64,000 nucleotides of DNA from Sphingomonas sp. LY29 (GTDB lineage Bacteria > Pseudomonadota > Alphaproteobacteria > Sphingomonadales > Sphingomonadaceae). This document shows positions 28,498-37,217 of the stretch, in pieces (position 1 is the stretch's first letter; each line of letters begins with the position of its first letter). The translations under genes were made by a program, and so were the position numbers. The notes beneath the pieces were generated by a model. It saw only the letters and a program-made list of their open reading frames with translations, was not told the origin of the DNA and ran no database searches. The stretch is taken from contig NZ_CP141587.1 in the NCBI RefSeq assembly GCF_035593985.1, positions 992,001 to 1,056,000 of the forward strand, read 5' to 3'.

Positions 28498-29289
28498 TCA
28501 GCGGTTTCGGGCGATCAGCGCCACCGCGTCGGGCCCGGCCTCGATCCGCTGCTCATCCTGCAGATAGAGGCACGACCCCACGGCGACTTCGGCCCCGTCG
28601 GCATGAACCGTTCCTCCCATCGGCACGAGCCAACTTCCACGAGTCGCCAATTTGCCGATCGCCTCACCGCGCGCGTTCCACAGGTCGAACAATGGCCCGT
28701 CAACCAATTGCTGCTCGTCCGCGTCGGGATTGATCCGGCCCGAACGGGCGTCCCCGTAAGGCGCTGGCTTCGAAACGGTCACGCCGTCGTCGAGATGAAG
28801 CTCACGCGGGCGGCCATAGTCGTAGAGCCGGTAGGTGATGTCGGCGTTCTGCTGCACCTCGACCAGCGAAATGCCCGCGCCGATCGCGTGCACGGTGCCC
28901 GCGGGGATGTAGAAATAGTCACCCGGCCGAACCGGCTTCCAGTCCATCAAATCTTCAATCGACCCATCGAGCGACGCCTGGCGAAGCTCGTCTCCGCTCA
29001 TCGAGCGAATCGTGCCGATGCCGAGCCGAGCGTCGGGTTCCGCCGCGGCGATCACCCAGCATTCTTCCTTGCCCGACGCCAATCCACGCTCGCGCGCCTG
29101 ATCGTCGTTGGGGTGGACCTGGATCGACAGCCGTTCCGAGGTGAACAGCCATTTGACGAGAAGCGGCAGTGGCTCGCCCGGCTGGTCGAACCAGATTTCC
29201 CCGATCCGCCGTCCTTCGGCATCGGCGAAGCCGGAGGGAAGGCGAGTCACGCCCCAAGGTTTCTCGACGGACTTGGTTTCAAGGATCAT
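28498..29289 (-). CDS. Class I mannose-6-phosphate isomerase-like protein
   Basis: The 263-residue cupin enzyme has the zinc-binding QVHPND and, further on, the active-site segment PAGTVHAIGAGISLVEVQQ. It is shorter than the enteric ManA (about 390 residues) and matches the short class I type. It interconverts mannose-6-phosphate and fructose-6-phosphate. It begins 30 nt after trpA with no terminator between, so co-transcription with the trp genes is likely although the pathways are unrelated. Confidence 0.88.
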   Translation of the reverse strand: MILETKSVEKPWGVTRLPSGFADAEGRRIGEIWFDQPGEPLPLLVKWLFTSERLSIQVHPNDDQARERGLASGKEECWVIAAAEPDARLGIGTIRSMSGDELRQASLDGSIEDLMDWKPVRPGDYFYIPAGTVHAIGAGISLVEVQQNADITYRLYDYGRPRELHLDDGVTVSKPAPYGDARSGRINPDADEQQLVDGPLFDLWNARGEAIGKLATRGSWLVPMGGTVHADGAEVAVGSCLYLQDEQRIEAGPDAVALIARNR

Positions 29290-29319
29290 GCGGCACCCGA
29301 CATTGAAGGAATACCCCTC

Positions 29320-30123
29320 CTAACGCCGGGCGGCCCCAGTGGTGCCGCGCTTCAGCGTCGCAACGAATTGGGCGATCTCTTCGGGAGGACGCCCCTCCCC
29401 GACCAGTTTGACGATGGCCGATCCCGAAATCGCCCCCGCCGCGCCCGCTTCGATCGCCTGACGGACGTGCTCCGGGCTGGCAATCCCGAAGCCCAGGACC
29501 GGAGGCGGCGCGCCAGCGCTGGCGAGCCCCGAAAACAGCGCATCGTGGTCGAGCGCAAGTTGCTGGTCGGCGCCGGTGACGCCCGCGCGGGCGACACAAT
29601 AGGTGTAACCCGACGACAGCGACGCAATCCGTTCCAGGACTTCCCTCGGCGTGTTGGGCGCGGCGATCATGACGAGGTCGAGGCCAGCTGCCCGCGCTGC
29701 CTTGGCATAGGGTGCCGCCTCGATGCTCGGCACGTCGGCGACCAGCAGGCTGTCGACGCCAGCCTCGACCAGTTCCTCGCAGAACCGATCGATGCCGCGC
29801 GCCGACACAATGTTGGCGTAGGTCAGCACTCCGACCGGAACGTCGGCATGCCGTGCCCGGAAATCGCCAAGCATGCGCAGGCAGTCGGCGGTGCGAACCC
29901 CCGCCGCCAGCGCGCGCTGCGCGGCAGCCTGGATGACCGGCCCGTCGGCCACGGGATCGCTGAACGGGATTCCGAACTCGACCATGTCGGCGCCGCCTTC
30001 GACGAGCGCGTCGAGATAAGCCCCACCTTCGTTCGGCCCGGGATCGCCGAGCATCAGGAAGGCACCGAGCGCACCATCGCCGGCCTTCGCGCAGCGGTCG
30101 AACATCGCGGCGTAGCGGCTCAC
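29320..30123 (-). CDS. trpA: Tryptophan synthase alpha chain
   Basis: The 267-residue TIM-barrel protein has [16 protein letters not shown] with the catalytic Glu, VADVP with the second acidic residue, and the phosphate-loop region GFGI ... GAISGSAIV. It cleaves indole-3-glycerol phosphate to indole. The start is a GTG at 30123 that overlaps the trpB stop by 4 nt (GTGA); a longer open frame exists but runs inside trpB. It forms the alpha2beta2 complex with the neighbouring trpB product. Confidence 0.96.
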   Translation of the reverse strand: MSRYAAMFDRCAKAGDGALGAFLMLGDPGPNEGGAYLDALVEGGADMVEFGIPFSDPVADGPVIQAAAQRALAAGVRTADCLRMLGDFRARHADVPVGVLTYANIVSARGIDRFCEELVEAGVDSLLVADVPSIEAAPYAKAARAAGLDLVMIAAPNTPREVLERIASLSSGYTYCVARAGVTGADQQLALDHDALFSGLASAGAPPPVLGFGIASPEHVRQAIEAGAAGAISGSAIVKLVGEGRPPEEIAQFVATLKRGTTGAARR

Positions 30124-31292
30124 AGCTTGCCTCCCACGAGGCGCTGAGCCTGGGCCACGTCCTTGTCGCCACGGCCAGACAGGTTGACCAGAAGGATCGG
30201 ATCGTCGTCGCGCTCTTCGGCAAGCTTGAGCGCATGCGCCAGTGCGTGGCAGCTTTCGAAGGCGCCAACGATCCCCTCGCCCCGCGCCAGCGCGACGAAG
30301 GCGCCGAGCGCTTCGTCGTCGGTCGCGCCGACATAGTCCGCGCGGCCGATGTCCTTTAAATGCGCATGCTCGGGTCCGACCGCGGGATAGTCGAGCCCCG
30401 CCGATACCGACCAGGTGTCGTCCACCTGTCCGTCCTCGTCCTGAAGCAACAGCGTCTCGGCGCCGTGCAGGATACCCGGCCGACCGCGGAGAATGGTCGC
30501 GCCATGCTCTCGCCCGGACAAGCCCTTGCCCGCAGCCTCGACCCCGATGATCTGCACCTCGGCATCGTCGACGAAGTCGGCAAAAAGCCCGATCGCGTTC
30601 GACCCGCCGCCCACGCAGGCGATGACGGCATCGGGCAAGCGTCCCTCGATCTCCAAGATCTGCTCGCGGGCTTCCTTGCCGATGACGCGCTGATATTCGC
30701 GCACCATCAGCGGGAATGGATGCGGGCCGGCGACCGTGCCGAGCAGGTAATGCGTGTCGGCGAAGCTCGCGGTCCACTCGCGCAGCGCCTCGTTAACCGC
30801 ATCCTTGAGCGTGCGCCCGCCGCCCGTCACCGGGATGACGGCCGCGCCCATCAATTCCATCCGGAAGACGTTGAGCTGCTGCCGCTCGACATCGTCGGCG
30901 CCCATGAAGATCCGCGTTTCCAGCCCGAACAACGCTCCGGCAAGTGCAGTGGCGACACCGTGCTGGCCTGCGCCCGTTTCCGCGATCAGCTTGGTCTTGC
31001 CCATGCGCTTGGCGAGCAAGCCCTGCGCGAGCACCTGATTGGTCTTGTGCGCGCCGCCGTGGAGAAGGTCCTCGCGCTTCAGATAGATCCGCGCGCCCTT
31101 CCCGATATTGCGGCAGCGCGTGAGCGGCGTCGGCCGACCCGCATAGGTCGACAGCAGGCCCGAAAGCTCCGCCTGAAAGTCGGGATCGTCCTGCGCGTCG
31201 AGAAACGCCGCCTCAAGCTGCTCGAGCGCGGGAACGAGGATTTCGGGGACGTAGGCACCGCCATAGCGTCCGAACCGGCCATCCATTCTCAT
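30120..31292 (-). CDS. trpB: Tryptophan synthase beta chain
   Basis: The 390-residue PLP enzyme has HKTNQVLAQ with the PLP lysine, [12 protein letters not shown], and GGGSNAIG for the phosphate. It joins indole and serine to tryptophan. The ATG at 31292 overlaps the trpCF stop by 4 nt; an ATG two codons later is an alternative. It lies between the fused trpCF and trpA. Confidence 0.97.
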   Translation of the reverse strand: MRMDGRFGRYGGAYVPEILVPALEQLEAAFLDAQDDPDFQAELSGLLSTYAGRPTPLTRCRNIGKGARIYLKREDLLHGGAHKTNQVLAQGLLAKRMGKTKLIAETGAGQHGVATALAGALFGLETRIFMGADDVERQQLNVFRMELMGAAVIPVTGGGRTLKDAVNEALREWTASFADTHYLLGTVAGPHPFPLMVREYQRVIGKEAREQILEIEGRLPDAVIACVGGGSNAIGLFADFVDDAEVQIIGVEAAGKGLSGREHGATILRGRPGILHGAETLLLQDEDGQVDDTWSVSAGLDYPAVGPEHAHLKDIGRADYVGATDDEALGAFVALARGEGIVGAFESCHALAHALKLAEERDDDPILLVNLSGRGDKDVAQAQRLVGGKL

Positions 31293-32662
31293 GCGTCACC
31301 CCTGCTCTTCGGTCGTAGCGCCGCAAACAGTGCGCGCACTTTTCCTTCGTTCTTGACGCCCGGCGACGCCTCGACCCCTGAACCCACGTCGAGCCCGAAA
31401 GCCCCAAGTCGGTCGGCATCGGCAATATTTTCCGGGCCGAGCCCCCCCGCGATGAAAGCGGTGCTCAGCTCGTCACGACCTTCGACCAGCGACCAGTTAA
31501 ACACTTCGCCAAGACCGCCGCTGGCGCCGCCGCGCTGGCGATCGAACAGGGTCCGATCGACGCCACTGCGGGCTGCGGGAACGTCGGCGTCGACGCCGGA
31601 CACGCCCCAGATTTCGACGTGATCGGGAAGCCGGCGCCGCAAGTCGGCGATCGCCTCTTCGCTCTCGCTGCCGTGAAGCTGCACGGCGACGAGCTTGAGC
31701 TTCGTGGCCACGTCCGCGACCTCGCCGGGATCGGCATCGCGAAAGACGCCGACCGGCTTCAGCCCTGCGTCGGTCGCGGCGGCGGCCAGAGGCGCGGCCT
31801 CGGAAGGCGTGACCGCTCGCGGCGTTCCGGGCACAAAGATCATGCCGACATGGGTCGCTCCCGCGGCAGCGGCGCTCCGGACATCGTCGGCGCGGGTCAT
31901 GCCGCACAGCTTGACCGTTCCGTGCACCAGCGCTCTCGCCGCCTGGGCGATGTCTGGCGAGGCCATCAGCGAGGAACCGACCAGGAAGGCGTCGGCGAAA
32001 GGCGCGAGCCGCTTGACGTCGGCGCGGCTTCCAACACCGGATTCGCTGATCACCAGCACGTCGGCGGGGACCAGCGGCGCAAGGCGCTCGGTCACCGCGA
32101 GGTCCGTCCTGAGCGTCTTGAGATCGCGATTGTTGATGCCGACGATCGTCGCGCCAAGAGCCAGGGCGCGCGAAAGCTCTTCCTCGTCATGGACCTCGAC
32201 AATGACATCCATCGACCGCGCCGCGGCGCGGTCCATCACCGCCTTGGCGATCTCGTCCTCCAGCACCGACATCATGACCAGCACGACGTCGGCGCCGGCG
32301 GCCCGCGCCTCATCGACCTGCGCCGGGTCGACGATGAAGTCCTTCGCGAGGATCGGGCCGTCGAACCGCTCGCGAGCGAACCTGAGATCGTCGAGCGATC
32401 CGCCAAAGTCCGGGCCGTCGATCAGGACGCTGAGCGCGTCCGCTACCGGCGCATAGGCCGCCACCGCCTGCTCGACGGTCAGCGCGCTGCGATGCCCCGA
32501 TGGCGACGCTCGCTTTACTTCCATGATGAACCGCACGCCCGGCCGCGACAGCGCGGCGCGGAGCGACCGCGTCGTCGGCTCGGCGGCGATGGTCCGCCCG
32601 CCGAGCCGCTCGACCACCTCTTCCTTCTTTCGCGCGACGATCCGCGCGAGCACATCAGCCAC
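31289..32662 (-). CDS. trpCF: Fused indole-3-glycerol-phosphate synthase / phosphoribosylanthranilate isomerase
   Basis: One continuous frame encodes 457 residues. Residues 1-246 are Trp[12 protein letters not shown] with catalytic Glu48 and Lys50, LAKDFIVD with Lys107, and [12 protein letters not shown]. Residues 249-457 are Trp[11 protein letters not shown] with catalytic Cys253, [16 protein letters not shown] and GLDVGSGVE with the general-acid Asp. The order is that of the enteric TrpC(F) fusion. The start is a GTG at 32662 with GGAGG six bases upstream, overlapping the trpD stop by 8 nt; the ATG at 32683 lies within the trpD end and has no ribosome site. A fusion is unexpected in an alphaproteobacterium, where trpC and trpF are normally separate. 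Confidence 0.95.
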   Translation of the reverse strand: MADVLARIVARKKEEVVERLGGRTIAAEPTTRSLRAALSRPGVRFIMEVKRASPSGHRSALTVEQAVAAYAPVADALSVLIDGPDFGGSLDDLRFARERFDGPILAKDFIVDPAQVDEARAAGADVVLVMMSVLEDEIAKAVMDRAAARSMDVIVEVHDEEELSRALALGATIVGINNRDLKTLRTDLAVTERLAPLVPADVLVISESGVGSRADVKRLAPFADAFLVGSSLMASPDIAQAARALVHGTVKLCGMTRADDVRSAAAAGATHVGMIFVPGTPRAVTPSEAAPLAAAATDAGLKPVGVFRDADPGEVADVATKLKLVAVQLHGSESEEAIADLRRRLPDHVEIWGVSGVDADVPAARSGVDRTLFDRQRGGASGGLGEVFNWSLVEGRDELSTAFIAGGLGPENIADADRLGAFGLDVGSGVEASPGVKNEGKVRALFAALRPKSRGDA

Positions 32663-33731
32663 GGCTTGCCTCCACATAGGCATCGAGAACGGCGCCCGCG
32701 CGACCCGACAGAAGGGCGTCGCGGGCGATGTCCGCCCCGTCCTTCAGTTCGTAGGCGATCCCGGCAGTCATCAGCAGCGCGGCGGCGTTGAGGATGACGA
32801 TGTCGTTCTCCGCCTTCGCGCCCTGACCGTTGAGCAGCGTCCGGAACCGCGCCGCATTCTCCTCGACATCGCCGCCGGTCACGACCTTCAACGCCGCGCG
32901 CTCGATGCCGGCGTCCTCGGGCGTGATCTCCATTTCCTGCATCCGTCCGGCCGAAAGGCGGATCGCGCGCGTCTCGGCATGAAGCGCGACCTCGTCGAGT
33001 CCCGACCCATGCACGACCAGCGCTTCCTCGACCCCCATCGCGTCGAGCGTCGTCGCGATCCGGCGAAGCATCTTGGGGTCAGCGACGCCGAGCAATTGCA
33101 CCGGCGGGCGGGCCGGATTGATGCATGGTCCGAGCAGATTCATCACCGTCCGCACTGATAGTTGCCGGCGAACCGGCGCGGCGTGCTTCATGCCGGGATG
33201 GTAGGCAGGTGCGAACAGGAAGCAGAAGGCGGTGTCATCGAGCAGTCGACGCGCGTCCGCCGCCGGCATGTCGAGGCGAGCGCCGAGCGCTTCCAGCACG
33301 TCCGCCGAACCGCAGCGGCTGCTGACCGAGCGATTGCCGTGCTTGGCGACGGGCAGCCCGCTTGCCGCCGCGACGAATGCCGCCGCAGTCGACACGTTGA
33401 TCGATCCCGACCCGTCGCCGCCGGTCCCGCAACAGTCGGCAAACAGATAGTCGGGCCGATCGAACGGCTCCGCCGCACTCGACAGCGCACGCGCCGCGCC
33501 GATCATTTCCTCGGCGGTTTCGCCCTTCATCCGCAGCGCGATCAGCATCCCGGCAATTTCGGCAGGCTCGAGCCGGCCAAGGACAAGCCGCTCGAACAGG
33601 TGCGCCGCGTCCTCGATCGGCAAATCCTCTCCGCTGAGCAGCTTGGGCAGCGGATTGGGGACCGGCCCATGGTCCTCGGGCGGATGCGACGGACCGAGGA
33701 GGGCGTCGACGGAAATCGGAAGCGTGGACAT
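32655..33731 (-). CDS. trpD: Anthranilate phosphoribosyltransferase
   Basis: The 358-residue protein carries the PRPP-binding CGTGGDGSGSINVST, the KHGNRSVSSRCGSADVLEALG region and VRTVMNLLGP(C)INPA. It couples anthranilate with PRPP. The ATG at 33731 has AAGGA seven bases upstream; the in-frame extension upstream runs through the attenuator hairpin and is not coding. It is the first structural gene behind the trp leader. trpE and trpG are not in the window. Confidence 0.95.
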   Translation of the reverse strand: MSTLPISVDALLGPSHPPEDHGPVPNPLPKLLSGEDLPIEDAAHLFERLVLGRLEPAEIAGMLIALRMKGETAEEMIGAARALSSAAEPFDRPDYLFADCCGTGGDGSGSINVSTAAAFVAAASGLPVAKHGNRSVSSRCGSADVLEALGARLDMPAADARRLLDDTAFCFLFAPAYHPGMKHAAPVRRQLSVRTVMNLLGPCINPARPPVQLLGVADPKMLRRIATTLDAMGVEEALVVHGSGLDEVALHAETRAIRLSAGRMQEMEITPEDAGIERAALKVVTGGDVEENAARFRTLLNGQGAKAENDIVILNAAALLMTAGIAYELKDGADIARDALLSGRAGAVLDAYVEASRG

Positions 33732-33765
33732 GATAATTCCTTGGGCATTGGGGGCAGCGGACACG

Positions 33766-33790
33766 AAAAAGCCCGCCGGATGGGCGGGCT
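33766..33790 (-). terminator. trp attenuator terminator
   Basis: AGCCCGCC and GGCGGGCT form a perfect 8-bp GC-rich stem around a 5-nt loop, followed at once by five T. It lies between the leader-peptide stop (33820) and the trpD ribosome site, 35 nt before the trpD ATG. Confidence 0.85.
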
Positions 33791-33833
33791 CGTCGGGTCG
33801 GTCGGTTATCGGGTGAGGATTACCAGCCGCGCC
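33783..33833 (-). promoter_or_regulatory. trp antiterminator pairing (leader segment with terminator 5' arm)
   Basis: The segment GGCGCGGCT (33833-33825), which codes for the last residues of the leader peptide, is complementary to the terminator 5' arm AGCCCGCC (33790-33783) over eight pairs if one C is bulged. A ribosome stalled at the tandem Trp codons (33867-33862) would leave this segment free to pair and prevent the terminator. A ribosome reaching the stop would cover it. Confidence 0.6.
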
Positions 33834-33912
33834 ATCGCGCCGCGCCAAGGAGGGGCGCGCGCCACCAACGGCCAGCGGTGCTGGTCAGCGTCGGAAGGGA
33901 GGGCGTCGTCAT
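33820..33912 (-). CDS. trpL: trp operon leader peptide (30 residues, four Trp)
   Basis: The short frame encodes a 30-residue peptide whose second half reads GRWWRAPLLGAARWRGW and then stops. It has four Trp codons (33867-33862 tandem, one at 33840-33830, and the last codon before TAA). It sits between a TTGACA promoter and a terminator hairpin ahead of trpD. This is the layout of a transcription attenuator that senses charged tRNA-Trp. The frame is open further upstream (to 34020). I place the start at 33912 because the promoter spacing puts the transcript 5' end at or next to this ATG, which would make it leaderless as I recall for trpL of Sinorhizobium. The start is the least certain part. 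Confidence 0.8.
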   Translation of the reverse strand: MTTPSLPTLTSTAGRWWRAPLLGAARWRGW

Positions 33913-33919
33913 GGCCGGG

Positions 33920-33948
33920 CTTGTCGCTTGCCGCATGGTTGCTGTCAA
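33920..33948 (-). promoter_or_regulatory. Candidate trp operon promoter
   Basis: A perfect TTGACA (33948-33943) is followed after 17 nt by the weak -10 GACAAG (33925-33920). The expected start lies around 33913-33912, on the ATG of the leader peptide. The -35 match is strong and the -10 is poor. Confidence 0.5.
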
Positions 33949-34041
33949 CCGGCGTTCGAATGGTTGGTTCCGGCCCATTGAACCGGTAAGAAGAGAAGGT
34001 GCGTAGGGAGGGTTGTTCACAATGAGTCGGCGGGACCGGCC

Positions 34042-35307
34042 ATGACCGTGGCGCGGTCGATCGCGTGGCGTCTCGCCACCGACCCCATCGTCATGATCGC
34101 GATCGGCCTGACTGGCGCTGCTGCCGTCGCCAGCAGCGGAGCGGCCGAAATCCCCACGCCAGCGATCGTGGCCGCGAAGCCGACCGTTGCTCCCATGCCC
34201 GCCAAGCCTATCGCCAAGGTCTCGCGGGATCAGGCGCCCGCAGGAACGGCAATCGAAATGTCGTTCGCGGTCGAAGCCGGGCGTTCGCTCGCCGAGCAGA
34301 TCGCGGCCAGCGGCGCTGCGAACAATGACTCCGATCGTGCCGCGTCACTGGTCGGCCCGTCGCTTCCCGACGGTTCGAACCTGACGCTCTGGCTGGGTGA
34401 GAAGGGAACTGACGGGACCCGGCCAATCCTCAAGCTCCTCGCCAAGCCATCGTTCGACCGCGCGGTCGTCATCGTCCCGGTGAACGGCGCGCTGCAGGCC
34501 ACACATCACTCCACGACCGTCGATGCCACGCCGAAACGCTTCAGCGGGTTGGTCGGTGATGGCCTCTACTGGTCGCTCCGGAAGGCAGGCGTGTCGGCCG
34601 GATCGGCGCAGGAATATCTTGGCGCGATCGCGGGCAGGGTCGACCTTACCACCGTGCGTCGGAATGATCGCTTCGACCTGATCGCCGACCAGCGCCGAAG
34701 CGCGACCGGCGAAACCCGCGCTGGGCCGTTGCTCTATGTCGCGCTCCTAAGGCCGGGCAACCAACCGATCGAACTGGTGCGATGGACGGTGCAGGGCCGC
34801 GACAGCTGGCTCGATCCCGACCAGAGCGACGCGGCCGAAGAGCAGCTCTCGCTTCCGTCGGGCACGATCAGTTCACGCTTCGGCTACCGCTTCCACCCTG
34901 TCCTCCACCGCAGCCGTCTACATCGCGGGGTCGACGTCCGCGCCTCCTACGGCACCGCCGTCTATGCGGCCGGCGACGGTCGCGTGGCGGCCGCCGGATG
35001 GGCGGGCGGCTATGGCAATCAGGTGCGGCTTGCGCACGACGACGCCATGACCACCAGCTACTCGCACCTCAGCCGGATCGTCGCCGAACCAGGAGCCTCG
35101 GTTCGCAAGGGACAATTGATCGGCTTCGTCGGCTCGACCGGCCTGTCGACCGGCCCCCACCTCCATTTCGAGGTCATGGAGCGCGGTCGCGCGGTCGATC
35201 CCCTCGGCGGCGCCTTGTCGGCACGGCGCACCATCGATCCGTCCGATCGCGCCGCCCTGCCGGTGCGACTGAAGCAACTTATGGAAATCCACCCCGCCAA
35301 AGGCTGA
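34042..35307 (+). CDS. M23 family zinc metallopeptidase (LytM domain), membrane-anchored or exported
   Basis: The 421-residue product has an N-terminal hydrophobic segment (about residues 13-30), a variable central region (LysM-like or OapA-like part not resolved) and a C-terminal M23 domain from about residue 285. Zinc-binding motifs HRGVDVRA (HxxxD) and HLHFE (HxH) are intact, so it should be an active peptidoglycan endopeptidase in the periplasm. It is divergent from the trp operon. Its last 29 nt overlap the 3' end of the converging prepilin peptidase gene. Confidence 0.9.
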   Translation: MTVARSIAWRLATDPIVMIAIGLTGAAAVASSGAAEIPTPAIVAAKPTVAPMPAKPIAKVSRDQAPAGTAIEMSFAVEAGRSLAEQIAASGAANNDSDRAASLVGPSLPDGSNLTLWLGEKGTDGTRPILKLLAKPSFDRAVVIVPVNGALQATHHSTTVDATPKRFSGLVGDGLYWSLRKAGVSAGSAQEYLGAIAGRVDLTTVRRNDRFDLIADQRRSATGETRAGPLLYVALLRPGNQPIELVRWTVQGRDSWLDPDQSDAAEEQLSLPSGTISSRFGYRFHPVLHRSRLHRGVDVRASYGTAVYAAGDGRVAAAGWAGGYGNQVRLAHDDAMTTSYSHLSRIVAEPGASVRKGQLIGFVGSTGLSTGPHLHFEVMERGRAVDPLGGALSARRTIDPSDRAALPVRLKQLMEIHPAKG

Positions 35308-36019
35308 CCGCCGAAATCCCGATGGCGGCGATGGCGAGGAAGGTGCCCAGCGGAAGTTGGTCGTGCGCCCGATGGCGACGGACGATGGCGATGCCGAGGC
35401 CCAGCAGCGCCGCGGCCAGAAGGACAAAGGGCAGGTTCATCCATCCTACCCACGCGCCGATCGCCCCGAATAATTTGGGATCGCCGCCACCCATTCCCTG
35501 CCGGTTGCGGACGCGCCGATACGCCAACGCGATGGCGGCGAGGCTGAGGAACCCGACCACGGCGCCAATCCCCCGGTCGATCAGCGGAATGTTCAAGGCG
35601 ACACCGCCCAGCGCAATCCCGCTGACCGCGAGCAATGCCGTCAGACGATCAGGCAACCAGTGATGGCGCCAGTCGAGCACAGCAAGCGCAAGCAATTGCC
35701 ACCACAACAGCGCGACCGCCGCCCCTGCAAGGTTTGGCGCAAGCGCAAGCGCTCCACCGCCGAGCACTGCGGCGGCAATTTCCACCCGCAAGTGAACCGG
35801 GTCGATCGGAGCGGAACAGGTGCGACAGCGCCCCCGTTGAATCGCGAACGACAGGACCGGGATCAGGTCCAGCGCACCAAGCACTCGGCCGCAACCGTCG
35901 CACCGCGACCGCCCGCCGACAACCGACAATTCCTTGGGCCAGCGCAGGCACAGGGTCGCGAGAAAGCTGCCGACGATCGCTCCTGCCACCGCACCGAGCA
36001 GCGGCGCGAGCAGTGTCAC
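35279..36019 (-). CDS. gspO: Type II secretion prepilin peptidase
   Basis: The 246-residue membrane protein has the GspO/PilD cytoplasmic zinc cluster (CDGCG ... CRTC) and both catalytic aspartates: LDWRHHWLPD and the GGGDPKLFG motif. It cleaves and methylates the pseudopilins encoded upstream. The start is a GTG at 36019 overlapping the gspN stop by 4 nt; the longer frame runs within gspN. It is the last gene of the gsp operon and overlaps the M23 gene tail to tail by 29 nt. Confidence 0.92.
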   Translation of the reverse strand: MTLLAPLLGAVAGAIVGSFLATLCLRWPKELSVVGGRSRCDGCGRVLGALDLIPVLSFAIQRGRCRTCSAPIDPVHLRVEIAAAVLGGGALALAPNLAGAAVALLWWQLLALAVLDWRHHWLPDRLTALLAVSGIALGGVALNIPLIDRGIGAVVGFLSLAAIALAYRRVRNRQGMGGGDPKLFGAIGAWVGWMNLPFVLLAAALLGLGIAIVRRHRAHDQLPLGTFLAIAAIGISAVSLWRGGFP

Positions 36020-36747
36020 AGCTGTCCGTCGACCGACAGGGTCAGGCCGTTGGCAGTGGGGCGAAATCCGAACAGCTGAAGCGCGACCTGCGCATCGGGC
36101 GCGGCGCCGCGAACGCTCATCCATCCGCGATATCCGCCATCGGCAGTCATGTAGAATTCGACACGTTCGGCGCCCGATCCGCCAACCATGGTCACGCGCG
36201 CGCGGCGCCCGTCGCAGGTCAGCGTTCCGCGAAGACCCGACGCCAGGTTGATCCCCGCGACCGGGATGGTGATGACCGGCACCACGCTTCCGCTAGCCTC
36301 AACGCAAGTATCGTCCCGGAACAGCAGGGTGACGTCGGTCAGGTCGAGCGCGGTCAGCGGGATCGGGGCGAACATCTCGCCGACCGCGACGCGTCCGGTC
36401 GCCCCGACGATGCCGCGCCGCGATCCGGCCAGAAGGCGTCCGTCGAGCGGCCCTTCGAGCCCGTCGAGGCGGCGGAACTTCATGCTGGCGGACCCGGTCA
36501 GCAAGGGCAGTGGATCGAGCGCGACGTCGAACGATCCCAGCGGCCGATCGCCGAGGTGCAAATCGCCCAGCCTTCCGCCCCATATCGTCCCGGCAACCTG
36601 CCGGGCGGTGAAGCCCATCTTTTCAACATCGGTCAGCCCGAGCGCGAGCCGGAGCGGCATGAGCGCCAGCAGCGCGAGCAAACCCACGCCAGCCAGCCAC
36701 AGATACCAGCGCCAGCCGATGCGCTTGACGATCACGAGCCGGGTCAC
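36016..36747 (-). CDS. gspN: Type II secretion system protein N
   Basis: The 243-residue protein has one N-terminal membrane segment (about residues 15-37) and a periplasmic domain rich in beta strands, with VAGTIWGGRLGDLHLGD and LPLLTGSASM typical of GspN. GspN is an accessory inner-membrane component that is missing from some T2SS loci. The start is a GTG overlapping the gspM stop by 4 nt. It is identified mainly by order and by this pattern. Confidence 0.85.
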   Translation of the reverse strand: MTRLVIVKRIGWRWYLWLAGVGLLALLALMPLRLALGLTDVEKMGFTARQVAGTIWGGRLGDLHLGDRPLGSFDVALDPLPLLTGSASMKFRRLDGLEGPLDGRLLAGSRRGIVGATGRVAVGEMFAPIPLTALDLTDVTLLFRDDTCVEASGSVVPVITIPVAGINLASGLRGTLTCDGRRARVTMVGGSGAERVEFYMTADGGYRGWMSVRGAAPDAQVALQLFGFRPTANGLTLSVDGQL

Positions 36748-37217
36748 CGCCCCCTCCCCACGCGCGCGCTGAGCGAAACGTTGCCGTCGCCGGTCGGGGC
36801 AATTCGGACGTCGTCGAGCGTCAGCCCGTCGCGCTCGAGGCCGGCGAGCCAGCCGGTGACCGCAGTCGCCTTCGCGCTTGCGACGCTGATCTGGACTTGC
36901 CCGGCGCCCGCCGCGCTGTTGCTCGCGAGGGTCAGTCCGGCGCGGGCCGCCCGTTCGGCGACCACCAGCGTGATGTCACCACCCGGAACGGCGGCGCCCG
37001 CTCGCGGTGCGTTTCCGGCCTCTGCCAGCGCTCGAACCCGACCGTTGCGATCCACCGCGGCCAAGTGCCGCTCGAGCGCGCTGTCGTAAGCGCGGTTGAG
37101 GGGGACGATGACCAGCAGCCACAGGAACAAGGGCAGCGCGATGATCAGCATCGCCGCCAGCAGGCGCTGCTCGCGCAGCGAGCGCGCGGCATACCATTCG
37201 GTCACTCGGACGATCAT
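36744..37217 (-). CDS. gspM: Type II secretion system protein M
   Basis: The 157-residue protein has the GspM plan: a short cytoplasmic start, one membrane segment (about residues 20-38) followed by the VPLNRAYDSALERHLAA helix, and a small ferredoxin-like periplasmic domain. It stabilises GspL in the inner-membrane platform. It overlaps gspL and gspN by 4 nt each. Sequence conservation is low in this family, so the call leans on order and topology. Confidence 0.85.
   Translation of the reverse strand: MIVRVTEWYAARSLREQRLLAAMLIIALPLFLWLLVIVPLNRAYDSALERHLAAVDRNGRVRALAEAGNAPRAGAAVPGGDITLVVAERAARAGLTLASNSAAGAGQVQISVASAKATAVTGWLAGLERDGLTLDDVRIAPTGDGNVSLSARVGRGR

Noticed and set aside
33806..33835. 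Nine-residue frame (MARLVILTR) as an alternative trp leader peptide
   Set aside because: It has no Trp codon and overlaps the better leader frame, which has four.
33732..33848. N-terminal extension of trpD upstream of 33731
   Set aside because: It would run through the attenuator hairpin, while an AAGGA site sits at the correct distance from the ATG at 33731.
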